DNA of 64,000 bases from Halichondria panicea. Lineage: Eukaryota > Porifera > Demospongiae > Suberitida > Halichondriidae. Below are positions 44,344 to 55,933 of the stretch, one piece after another. Each line of letters opens with the position of its first letter. The stretch's first letter is position 1. The notes beneath the pieces are model-generated. The model was given only the letters and a program-made list of their open reading frames with translations. It made no database searches and was not told where the DNA came from. Location of the stretch: assembly GCF_963675165.1 (NCBI RefSeq), contig NC_087380.1, positions 2,843,803 through 2,907,802 of the forward strand, in the 5' to 3' direction. A program made the translations under genes and the position numbers.

Positions 44344-46998
44344 ATGAAGAGAGTTATTGGTATCTTCCTGCTGCTTGCTCTGTGTGGAAACTTCTGCAAA
44401 GGGCAGCAGGTTTCGCAAGAAGTGTTAAAGTCAGCTAAAGACTCGGAGGGAACCTTGGCGAGGCTATATACAACCATTCGCAGCATTGCCCAGCCTCCAG
44501 TTAGTGAAGCCGCCAGCGGAGAAGAGGTCATTAATTCTCGGCTGGTTCTCTTGCTGCCTGGGAAAGTACTAAACTATTACGATTATTTTCCGGGAGACCG
44601 ATACGAAGCTAGTCTTGAAGACCCACATCACGATGGACAACAAGTACCCATTCCTCCAAAAGTAATGGAAAACATGTTTCAGTTAGCGGATGTGATACCA
44701 GGCGTCTATCCTCTTGGAGGTGCTGAAACAGGTGAAAGTATGGCCATCATCTACGAGAACATTCTGAATCAGCTTGAAGTTAAAGGTTTCAATGAGAAAA
44801 CTCAAACACAGAAGGAACGCTATGTGAAGGCAATTGACTACCTAGCTGAAGAGATTCCGGATCCTCTTGATGTAACTGTTACTGTAACTCGCTTTGGGCT
44901 GTATAGAAGGAGTCAGGATCTTTACAATTCTAAACGGCTAGAAATGGAAAACACTATTGCCGAGAAAAGAAGCAGTCTACCAGGGATTGAATTCGAGCAC
45001 TGGTTTCAGAGAAACTACCCTTCTCTCAACTCTAGAATTGAAGGGGCCTATACGGAATGGCTTATTTTTGGACAGAAAGAAATTGTGGAGCTCTACAAGA
45101 GCTACCTTGATGTGGAGTCGCCTGGTATTGGCTTGGAGGAGGCTCGAATGGCTTTGCGTGCATCAGGACTCTCATCTCTCGATCGTACAAGAACAGTTTA
45201 CCCTGTTAGTTTTGCACCCTCCAACTGGTATCGCTACCTCACCAACGTCAGCGCTGTGTGAGTTTGGAAATGCATGCATGCACCTGACACCGCTAGACTG
45301 ATCTTGTTATTACATTAGAAACCATGCAGGATTTATTAATGTGGGTATAGCCAGCCTATTATCAGTCTGGACCATATATCTACCTCTAACCTCATCTCAC
45401 GAGTACTTATAAGGGCTTCACCCACAAGTGGTGGCCATAACCTTAGAAATGCTTTCGATTGTGTACACGTGCATGTATCTGTCTGTATACAGGACCAGTT
45501 TACCATGCACATAATTATTTTGGGACAAACTCCGTTCGCTGACTCAATGACTTTAGGTCTATATAGTGAAGCCATGGGTTCTATATTCTTTGCTTTGCCC
45601 TATAATTATGAAATGAAGCTGATACATTACTTGTATCATTTTACATTACATACCCATTTTTTGTAGGGATGACGCGCAACAAGAGAGGGTGAGAGAAAAG
45701 GAAAATCTAACTCGTGACGAAATACAAGCACGAATTGGGGAGCTGGAAGCTAAAAAGCAAGTCCTTAGAGCACTGCAGCAGGCATCCGGCAGTTCTGAAA
45801 ATCTTCGAAGTGAACTAGCAACGCTAAAAGAGAAACTAATCCTCGAATCAAAACTTAAATGATTTTGCTGAAGAGACTGAGACATTGCGACAGGCTTGTC
45901 TTGTGAGCAGAATCAAAGCTAAATCAGTTGGTGACAATCCCAAAACAGTTGACTGTCAAAATTATGAACTCAAAACTGGAAATGCTTCTGATGAAATTAT
46001 TGGCAATTCTGATCTCTATGCGTGTGTCAGAGACTTGGACTTTCAAGTAAACGGCGTCAACAAGACAAGAGAGGCTTTTCAGGCGGTCATTGACGATATC
46101 GATGAAAACATTGATGATTTGCAACGTTTATTGCTGAGGGCTGGCAGCAAATTCCCTAGTCTCGCTCGCCATGCTGCCGACTCGCAGGACCAGCTAGACT
46201 CAAGGTGGCTTCAATTTCAGTTTGATTCCAGCAAAAAGATTCAAGAAACTGAGATTTCACAAAAGCATACATCAGTGGCATCTGCTTTTAAGGCTAGTGG
46301 CCTCTTCTGGTCTGTTCAAGGATCATTCTCGTACTCTAAAAGTGAGTCATCATTTCGAGCAGCCATGAATTCTGCAAACGTGAAAATTAAAGGCGAATTA
46401 CTTCGTGTTGTGGTGCAAAGACCATGGTTCCGCCCATCACTCTTTAAAAGTACTCAATTCCAGATCAGGGTAAATGCACTTAATTAACATACACATTGAC
46501 GGAGTGACGGCACTGCATGCTATTAGTTTCCCTATTTACAAACATTGCATAACTATAAATCCTAGGACGGTTTAAAAATGGTAAAAAGTTGACGTGCTCT
46601 TGTTCTTCTTCACTTTACAGACCGACCCAAACTTACGAGTGTCACCGGGAGAGCTCTCTGAGATAGATTTCGTAAATAAAATTCGACCAGGCAACGCACA
46701 GAAGTACCTTCTACCACAATACGTCACTGGTCTCCTCATGTCACGAAACATAGAGTTGGACTTTGAAACAGATAATTTGGAATACAGTACCCGCGCCGTT
46801 CGTGAGTCGTATAGTGCGAGTTTATCGGGAGGATTTGGTCCGTGGAGTGCTTCGTTCTCTTTCAATCATGGCCGCTCTCATAGCACCACTCGAATAGAGA
46901 CTACAGCTACAGGCTTGCGTGTTAATATCCCAGGAGCACAGGTGATTGGCTACTACACCCAAGTAGTACCAAAGTTCCCCCCACCCCCTGATCAGTAG
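44344..46998 (+). CDS. Predicted secreted protein with the uncharacterised domain of the divergent neighbour; frameshifted
   Basis: Exons 44344-45257, 45667-46469 and 46621-46998. The start ATG at 44344 gives a clean signal peptide (KRVIGIFLLLALCGNFCKG); frames opening farther upstream add no homology. The mature protein shows YYDYFPG, VMENMFQLADVIPG, a Lys/Glu-rich coiled coil, QRPWFRPSLF, GGFGPW and GAQVIGYYTQVVP. These match residues about 1030-1700 of the divergent gene in order, and both intron positions and phases (phase 2 then phase 0) are conserved. It lacks the IgGFc and Ig domains. In exon 2 the coiled-coil frame meets TGA at 45860-45862, whereas the rest of the domain continues in the next frame, open from 45840. 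The extra base in this copy is an assembly error, a disabling mutation or a recoding site. The last two exons stay open and intact, which argues against an old pseudogene. I do not recognise a named family. Confidence 0.72.
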
Positions 46999-47460
46999 CT
47001 CTAATTATAAATAATTATTAAAATAATATTAGTCATTGAACGTTTAGATTTTAGCAAATGTCTAACCTCGGCAACTCAACTCCTGGTTGACTCATGCCTC
47101 GAAAATTTCCCCCTATATCGTATACTTTTGTTCAGGATAAACTGATTAGTTGTATGTTTGCATGCATTCAGTATTAGATTAATAATTATTTTTGTAAACA
47201 ATTCTTTGAAACAACAAGTGCACAAAATGAATGAAAAGAAGCAAATCATACACATGGAAAGTGTTTGAAATGTTTTATCAGTTCACACGAGATCAGGCCT
47301 CCTCTTGATTCTCGAACGAGAGTATGTCCTCCAGCATGTCCGGTGGTCAGACTGTCCTCAAATCCATGCACTCTTGCCCAGGTACACTCCTCAACCGTTC
47401 ACTTCAATGTCTGCCAGCAGCCTAATAACTTAGCACAGAAGCATGCATACACATTGAGTG
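46999..47460. other. Region without a supported gene
   Basis: 3' region of the plus-strand gene, then unique-looking sequence. A minus-strand open stretch around 47280-47345 (ending ...SFENQEEA then TGA) is too short to call. Confidence 0.35.
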
Positions 47461-47463
47461 TTA

Positions 47464-47637
47464 AGAAAGGGCCCGCCTCCCTCCTCTCCAGGTTTGGTTC
47501 AACACAAGCTGGAGCCCTTTGCCTAATGCTTGGGTACCACCCACCCATAACAATGTCTAAGGTGATTAACAAAGGCCCACCTCCCACCCTCCAGCTTTTG
47601 TGTTGAGAACAAAACCTGGCCCTTTCGCCTAGATAGG
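47464..47637. repeat. Two-copy tandem repeat with an inverted core
   Basis: AAAGGGCCCGCCTCCC... and AAAGGCCCACCTCCC... start two related copies, each ending GCCCTTT(C)GCCTA. The central 30 bases (CTCCAGGTTTGGTT...AGCTGGAG) lie in opposite orientation in the two copies. Confidence 0.65.
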
Positions 47638-47803
47638 GGAGTTTAAATTATTAATGCTCACACTTAGACTTAAGGGAATGCTCTGAATAAAAATAAAATC
47701 ACAACACAAAACATGAAGTTACCTAATCATCTGTAGTAGTAAACTGCAACGCACGTCTTTGTAAGGAGAAGAACAAGAGCATGAAGCCACTAATGACATA
47801 TAC

Positions 47804-47932
47804 CTGTTTCCTATCACTGAAAACTCGAGCAAAAAGCTTTGACCCATAGCTCTGATAGTGCAGCAGAAAGATAAATAGGCTATAGACAAACATCAACACT
47901 CCAACTTGAGCAAAAACTTTAAAATCCTCCAT
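47804..47932 (-). CDS. Possible first coding exon of a small membrane protein
   Basis: An ATG at 47932-47930 opens exactly 43 codons (starting MEDFKVFAQVGVLMFVYSLF) that end at a consensus donor, CAG|GTATAT, at 47804. The peptide has one hydrophobic segment followed by a basic stretch. The adjacent array contains several decayed copies of the same block (for example 48335-48510, 50700-50860, 52195-52330, 53640-53780), which have stops. This is the least damaged copy and may be the functional parent. I could not identify the following exons, so the gene is incomplete and its function unknown. Confidence 0.35.
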
Positions 47933-50900
47933 TCGACAGTTAACAATGGCACATACACTAATTTGAAGGAAATTGATTACTTAGCTGCATGGGTGATTTA
48001 TTGGCAGACTTAAAAGCTTCACAACGGGACTGTTTGCTTTAAAGGTGGAAGACAACACGTTAGCTTGTATATGGTTACCCTTACCAGAATTAATCTTTTC
48101 ACATTCTTTAAACACATTGGTCACACTTTCCAATCTCTTTGCGCCAATACAATACGAATCAATCTTTTCACGTTCTTTGAACACATTGGTCACACTTTCC
48201 AATCTCTTTGCGCCGATACAATATGCTTCAAACACACTAGGCTCGATATTTAAACTTTAGCACAGAATATAATAATTATAGCAAAGCGAAAAACTCGAAA
48301 AAGCCATAGTTCTTTAAATTCCATACAATTTTGATACCTGGATTTTTGGAAAACGGGGTAATGGGAATAGGCTCGACAATCAGCAAAAAAGCATTGACAC
48401 TTCCCTCCGTTAGCAGTAAAAAGATACTGTAAAGCTGAATAGGCTGGACAAACATACAGGTGGCACATATACCTTAAAATCCTCCAATAGAGCAAAAACT
48501 TATGTAGTTTTACTGGTATTGGGCTTGTTGCACTTTTTTTACTTTCAATCTCCATAAATTTGTCAGGACCTCTTGAAATTAGGAACATGTTTTTTTTGCA
48601 TACATGGCTAGATCCATTGATCAAGGGACAATATTTTCTGGTGAATACTTAGACTTAGAATAGCTGAGATTATAATCTTTGTACAATAGCTACAGTGATA
48701 CCTGGTGAAAACTCACAAAAATTGAAACTTGAGCGGAAACATTGCGCCATTAAAAATCCTAGAACGGCTGAATAATAGAAGGTTGCAACACCAACTTACT
48801 TAAATTTTCCTCAGGGATCAGTTTGAGAATGCTTTGTACACTTTCTTGAGGAGAGATAAAAGGATTTGTTGCATACATACAGCCTAAAGCTAGGACAACT
48901 GCAAACAATAGGTTTTTACCTTGAAACATGTATAGGTATAAGACTTATGAATGACCCTTCTTGAAAGCAGACTTGGGTGGAAGAAAATGATACACTTCAG
49001 AGAGTCTTGGAATTGAAAAGTAAATTTGTGGCACCTATAAACACTACATACGGCAATATTAACTTGGACGTTCATTCAGTGACTTGCAAATCAAAGCTCG
49101 TTTACCTTCTCTATATACTCAAACACGTGGATGCCAGATTACCTTAACCTTCGATTACCTTGGCAGGAAATGCTGAACCCTTGAATCAGACTTGGGTACT
49201 TAAAAAAATCTCGGAATAACCATTCTTGTTCAAAAGAAAACCATTTGTAGTGTATACATCTATTTTGGAACATTAACAGGCTGGAGAATAAAGAACTGGG
49301 ACAAAAATTGCTACATAACCTTTGTTCACTGTTACCTGGAACCAATCCGGACCGCTAGCTTTTAAAGATGAAGACAACATGTTAGCTCGTACAAGGTTAT
49401 ACCTTACCAAAATCTATCCTTTCCCGTTTTTTGAACTGTGCTTGTGCTAAGACAATATACGCTTCATACAACACGAAATTTAAAATATAACAGAGTGAAA
49501 AATTTAGGAATTTATGTAGTTTTTTGGCAACATTCGATACAATTATTATTATACCTGCAAGGGAATTTTGTGAGATGGGATGGGGAAAGGAGGTGGGGTA
49601 AGCTTCAGTATTACTGGCTTGTAGAATTCTTTACGTTTCATCTTTTAGGATACCTCGAAATTACCTTTCACAAAATAGAAACATGTTTCGCATTCTCCTA
49701 TTGGCTAGATCCATTGATCAAGGGCAATATTTTTCTGGTGAGATAAAACTTATCTTGTATGTAGATGGGGTATGTGTTAGTTCAAAATCTTAAACTACCG
49801 TAGTTATAATAAATGTAGATAGCGGTGAATGAACTCTATTGGAGAATGTGAAACTTGAGCGCGAATATTGTGCCATTTGGCTGAGTAAGGTTGCACACCA
49901 ACTCACAACTTTCTTTAGGAATTCATACTTTCATGCCAGTTAGAGAATGCTTTGTGTACCTTCTTTAACAGGATTTGTTGCATAACAAGATTTGTTGCAT
50001 ACATACAAGCCTAAAGCTATTTTCATTGGGCGTTACCTCTAATGAATCCATTGCGTACTACTGTAACTTGTTAGTCAGCGTCTTCAATTAGTAGTCTCTT
50101 AGATCATTAGGTGTTGAGATTACACGTTCTGATATGAATAGAAGGACATGCGTACACCGTAGCTAACTAAGGATTTCGACACGATAAAATATATAATTAT
50201 TAAGGTAGGACTTGTGACCTTTAAAGCAAAAACTTGTGAAGCATAATGGTGACTATAACTATTATCTGGTTAGACTTGGAGATTCTTGTAAACAATTAAA
50301 AAAGAAATTTGTGGAATACACACCTACACAAGGACTATAGTTTGAACATACATTCGTTGACTTGTTTTCTTTCTTTACTCAAACACTTTCGGATGCTAGC
50401 TGACCTTAACCCTTGGCACCAATCGAAATCAGGAGTAATGCTGAACTCCGTACCACTATCACTATCAGATTTATTACAGGATCTCGAACAACCTTCTTGA
50501 ACAAAAGAAACACCATTTGTAGAACATACATATTGGAACAATAACAGGCTGGGGAGTTATTACTGGGACTAAGTTGCTGAATCTTTTGTTTGCCCAATCT
50601 GGACTGTTTGCTTTACCCTCTGCGCTAAGACAATACGCTTCATACAAAATACTAGGCGCAACATTAAAACTCTAGCACTAAATATGGAAGTATGTGGACA
50701 TACCTGCAAGACCGAACAATTCCTGAAAACTCAAGCAGAAGCATTGACCCCTATTCTTCGTTCGTGCAGCAGAAAAATACTGTAAGGTTGAATAAGGCTG
50801 GACAAACACACGCTCCTTACCCACTCCAAATTGACAAAAATACATTGCACCAACAAACTAATTTGAACAAGGAAATTTAACTCAGCTCAGTGATTTATTG

Positions 50901-52985
50901 GCAGGCTCAAAAGCTTCACAACGGGACTGTTTGCTTTATAGATGGAAGACAACATGTAAGCTTGTATAAGGTTACCCTTACCAGAATCAATCCTTTTGAA
51001 TACACTGCTCGCATTTTCCATTGCTTTAAACCGTTACTCTTGTGCTAAGACAATATACGCTTCATATACAATTTTGATTATAATACCTCGGGGGAATTTT
51101 GTAAGGTGGGACGGGGATAGGATAGGCTGTCCTTCATAGTTTACTGCACGGTATCGGGCTTGTAGAACTCTTTATGTTCAATCTTTATTAAGGACCACTC
51201 GAAATTACCTTTCACAAAATAGAAACAATTTCGCATACACAATCCTATTGGCTAGATCCATTGATCAAGGGCAATATATTTTTCTGGTAACTTATCTTGT
51301 ACGCAGATGGGGTATGTGTTAGTTCACGAACATTAATAAACGCTATAGCTGTGGTGAATGAACTCACTAGTATTGAAGAATGTGAAGCTTGAGTGGAAAC
51401 ATTGTGTCATTAAAAATCCTAGAATGGCTGAACAATAGAGTAAGGTTGCATACCAACTCACAACTTTCTTTAGGGATTCATACTTTCATGTCAGTTAGAG
51501 AATGCTTTGTGTGCCTTCTTGAGAAGAAATATAGGATTTGTTGCATACATACAAGCCTAAAGCTACTTTCATTGGATGACTGCAAACAATAGGCGTTACC
51601 TCTAATAAGATTTTTTGAATCCACTACTGTAACTTGTTAGTCCGGATCTTCAACTAGTAGAGTCTCTTAGATCATTAGGAGTTGACATTATACGTTCTGA
51701 TGAGAATAATAGAGAGAATGCATACACCCTAGCTAACTATAAAGCAATTAACAGGATTTTGGACTTATGAATTACCTTTAAAGCAGACTTGTGGCATACA
51801 CACACCTATACAACGACTATAATTTGGACGTACATTCAGTGAGTTGTTTTTTTTCTCTATTCAAACACTTGCGGATGTTAGCTGACCTTAACCCTCGGCA
51901 CCAATCGAATTCAGGAACTACTATTACTATCAGTTTCATTATAGGATCTCGAACAACCTTCTTGAACAAAAGAAACACCATTTGTAGAACATACATATTG
52001 GAACAATAACAGGCTGGGGAATTATTACTGGGACTAAGTTGCTGAATCTTTTGTTTGCCAAATCTGGACTGTTTGCTTTACCCCCTGCACTAAGACAATA
52101 CGCTTCATACAACATACTAGGCGCAACGTTAAAACTTTTAACACTAAATATGGAAGTATGTAGTTTTTAATGATACCTGAAAGGAATTTTAAGACCGGAT
52201 AATTCCTGAAAACTCAAGCAGAAGCATTGACCCCTATTCTCCGTTAGTGCAGCAGAAAAATACTGTAGGGTTGAATAAGGCTGGACAAACACGCTGTTTA
52301 ATATCTTACCCACTCCAAATTGACAAAAAATAATCGCACCAACAAACTAATTTGAACAAGGAAATTGAGTATTATTTAGCTTAGCTCAGTGATTTATTGG
52401 CAGGCTCAAAGTTTCACAACGGGGGGCTGTTTGCTTTATAGATGAAGACAACATGTTAGCTTGTATAAGGTTACCCTTACCAGAATCAATCCTTTTGAAT
52501 ACACTGCTCGCATTTTCCATTGCTTTAAACCGTTACTCTTGTGCTAAGACAATATACGCTTCATATACAATTTTGATTATAATACCTCGGGGGAATTTTG
52601 TAAGGTGGGACGGGGATAGGATAGGCTGTCCTTCATAGTTTACTGCATGGTATCGGGCTTGTAGAACTCTTTATGTTCAAGGACCACTCGAAATTACCTT
52701 TCACAAAATAGAAACATTTTCGCATACACAATCCTATTGGCTAGATCCATTGCAATATTTTTCTGGTGAGATAAAACTTATCTTGTACGCAGATGGGGTA
52801 TGTGTTAGTTCAAGAACATTAATAAACGCTATAGCTGTGTTGAATGAACTCACTAGTATTGGAGAATGTGAAATTTGAGCGGAAACATTGTGTTATTAAA
52901 AATCCTAGAATGGCTAAACAATCGAGTAAGGTTGCATACCAACTCACAGCTTTCTTCAGGGATTCATACTTTCATGTCAGTTAGG

Positions 52986-53117
52986 GGATGCTTTGTGTGC
53001 CTTCTTGAGAAGAAATAATAAGATTTGTTGCATACATACAAGCCTAAAGCTACTTTCATTGGATGACTGCAAACAATCGGTGTTACCTCTATTTTTGAAT
53101 CCATTGTGTACTACTGT
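52986..53117 (-). pseudogene. Array-embedded short ORF relic (CNKS family copy)
   Basis: On the minus strand an ATG near 53115 opens about 46 codons (MDSKIEVTPIVC...) passing through LYVCNKSYYFFSRRH to a stop. Homologous frames appear in other units (55933-55748, and shorter ones near 51540 and 48870) with the core YVCNKS kept in the same frame. The family is unrecognised. Confidence 0.3.
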
Positions 53118-55747
53118 AACTTGTTAGTCGCGGTGTCTTCAATCATTAGGCGTTGACATTACACATTCTGATGTGAATAATAGAGGGAATGCATACACCC
53201 TAGCTAACTATAAAGCAATTAATGACTTATGAATTACCTTTAAAGCAGACTTGTGGCATACACACACCTATACAACGACTATAATTTGGACGTACATTCA
53301 GTGACTTGTTTTCTTTCTCTACTCAAACACTTGCGGATGCTAGCTGACCTTAACCCTCGGCACCAATCGAATTCAGGAACTACTATTACTATCAGTGCAG
53401 GATCTCGAACAACCTTCTTGAACAAAAGAAACAACACTTGTAGAACATACATATTGGAACAATAACAGGCTGGGGAATTATTACTGGGACTAAGTTGCTG
53501 AATCTTTTGTTTGCCCAATCTATACTGTTTGCTTTACCCCCTGCGCTAAGACAATACGCTTCATACAAGATACTAGGCGCAACGTTAAAACTTTTAGCAC
53601 TAAATATGGAAGTATGTAGTTTTTAATGATACCTGCAAGGAATTTTAAGACCGGATAATCCCTGAAAACTCAAGCAGAAGCATTGACCCGTTAGTGCAGC
53701 AGAAAAATACTGTAAGGTTAAATAAGGCTGGACAAACACGCTGTTTAATTCCTTACCCACTCCAAATTGACAAAAAATACATCGCACCAACGATCTAATT
53801 TGAACAAGGAAATTGATTATTACTTAGCTCAGCTCAGTGATTTATTGGCAGGCTCAAAAGCTTCAGAACGGGACTGTTTGCTTTATAGATGGAAGACAAC
53901 ATGTTAGCTTGTATAAGGTTACCCTTACCAGAATCAATCCTTTTGAATACACCGCTCGCATTTTCCATTGCTTTAAACCGTTACTCTTGTGCTAAGACAA
54001 TATACGCTTCATATACAATTTTGATTATAATACCTCGGGGGAATTTTGTAAGGTGGGACGGGGATAGGATAGGCTGTCCTTCATAGTTTACTGCACGGTA
54101 TCGGGCTTGTAGAACTCTTTATGTTCAATCTTTATTAAGGACCACTCGAAATTACCTTTCACAAAATAGAAACATTTTCGCATACACAATCCTATTGGCT
54201 AGTTCCATATTGGCTAGTTCCATTGATCAAGGGCAATATTTTCTGGCGTGATAAAATTTATCTTATATCTTAAAGTTAGGCAGATGGATTAGTTGATCAT
54301 AGTCGAAAAGACAATAGAGAAAGGTTGCAACACCAACTCACACTTAAACTTTCTTGTCAGTTTGAGGATTGCTTTGTGTATTGTCTTGAGGAGAGATAAA
54401 ACGATATGTTGCGTACATACAGCCTAAACTATAGGATGACCGCAAACAGACGTTACCTCCAATTTGATCGATTGTGTACTGTACTTGTCAGTCGACTTCT
54501 TTAATTCGTAGAGACTCTTAGACCAAACACATTAGGCGCTGAGATCACACGTTCTGATATAAGAATAGGAGTACATGCACACACAACCTACGCTACTCTA
54601 TAATTATAAGCTCTATGATGATGTGTAAAATCTATAGACTCACTCAAGACTACAGATTCCGGGATACTTAATGGATTATCTTCTTGGAAGCAGAAACTTA
54701 AGAGGTGCAACAACAATGGTGACTACATTTTTCGGGAGATTCTTGAAAATAGAAAAGCAAAATTTGTGGCATACACACCTATAATAATGCAACTACATTC
54801 ATTTGGGCGTACATTTAGTGAATTGTCAATCATACTCAAAGCATTCGTGGAGGTTAAGCTGACCTTAACTGCATGAACTTTTTTTTACCGCGGCACCAAT
54901 CGAAACCAGGAGTAAATGCTGAACTTTGTATCACTTATCAGACTTGGGTACTTTAACCTTCTTGAACAAAAGAAACACCATTTGTAGTAGGACATACATT
55001 TTAGCTAAACCGGAACACTAACAGGGTTAGGGAATAATGTACCAAGACAAAGTTACTACTGAACCTTTGCTTGCTGTTAACTGGAAAAAATCCGGACTGT
55101 TAGCTTTAAAGATGGAAGACAACATGTTAACTTGTACACGGTTACCCTTACCGGAATTAATCCCCTCACGTTCTTTGAACACATTGCTCGCACTTTTCAT
55201 TGCTTTGATCTGTTACTCTCTTGTTGCTAAGATATACGCTTCACATACAACACGCTAGGCTCGACATTTAAAACTATATAGCAAAGAAAAAAAGGAATTA
55301 TGCAGCCTGACATTCGATACAGTTTTGATATAATTATATACCGCAAGGGATTTTTGTGTGGGACGGGATGGAGGTAGGGCAAGATGCATTGCAGGAAATG
55401 TAGTTTTACTCAACGGGCTTGCAGAACCTATTAATTTGTCAGGATCTCTCGAAATTACCTTTCTCAAAATAGAAACATGTACACAATCTTATCTGCATGG
55501 CTAGATCCATTGATCAAGGGCAAAGACTGGCGAGATACAACTTACTAATTATATAGGCAGATGGATGGTAGTTGATCATAATCGATAACTAAGGTGCTTA
55601 ATATTTATGATGTATTTGCAAAAATGCCGCAGTTGTTGTGTACAACAATAATTATACGCTAACTACAGTAGCAGTGAATGATTTAAAAACTCACAAGTAT
55701 TGGAGAATTTGAAACTTTCGGAGCGGAAACATTGCGTCATTAAAATC

Positions 55748-55933
55748 CTAGAATGGCTGAACAATAGAGAAAGGTGGCAACACTAACTCACTTTCTTTAG
55801 GGAATTGATATCTCACGTCAGTTAGGGGATGCTTTGCGTGCCTTCTTGAGGAGAGATAATAGGATTTGTTGCATACATATATACAGCCTAAAGCTATTTC
55901 TATATGATGACCGCAAACTGGCTTTACCTCCAA
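55748..55933 (-). pseudogene. Array-embedded short ORF relic (CNKS family copy, 61 codons)
   Basis: The longest member of the array's short ORF family. It starts MEVKPVCGHHIEIALG, contains IYVCNKSYYLSSRRHAKH, and has a consensus donor (AAA|GTGAGT) after YQFPKE. The first ATG matches the start of the copy at 53117. It could be a coding first exon or a decayed one. Confidence 0.3.

Noticed and set aside
48250..48624. 124-codon minus-strand frame in the array
   Set aside because: It begins at a non-ATG codon, crosses two array blocks that have splice donors, and the equivalent stretch is broken in the other units. Treated as array relic.
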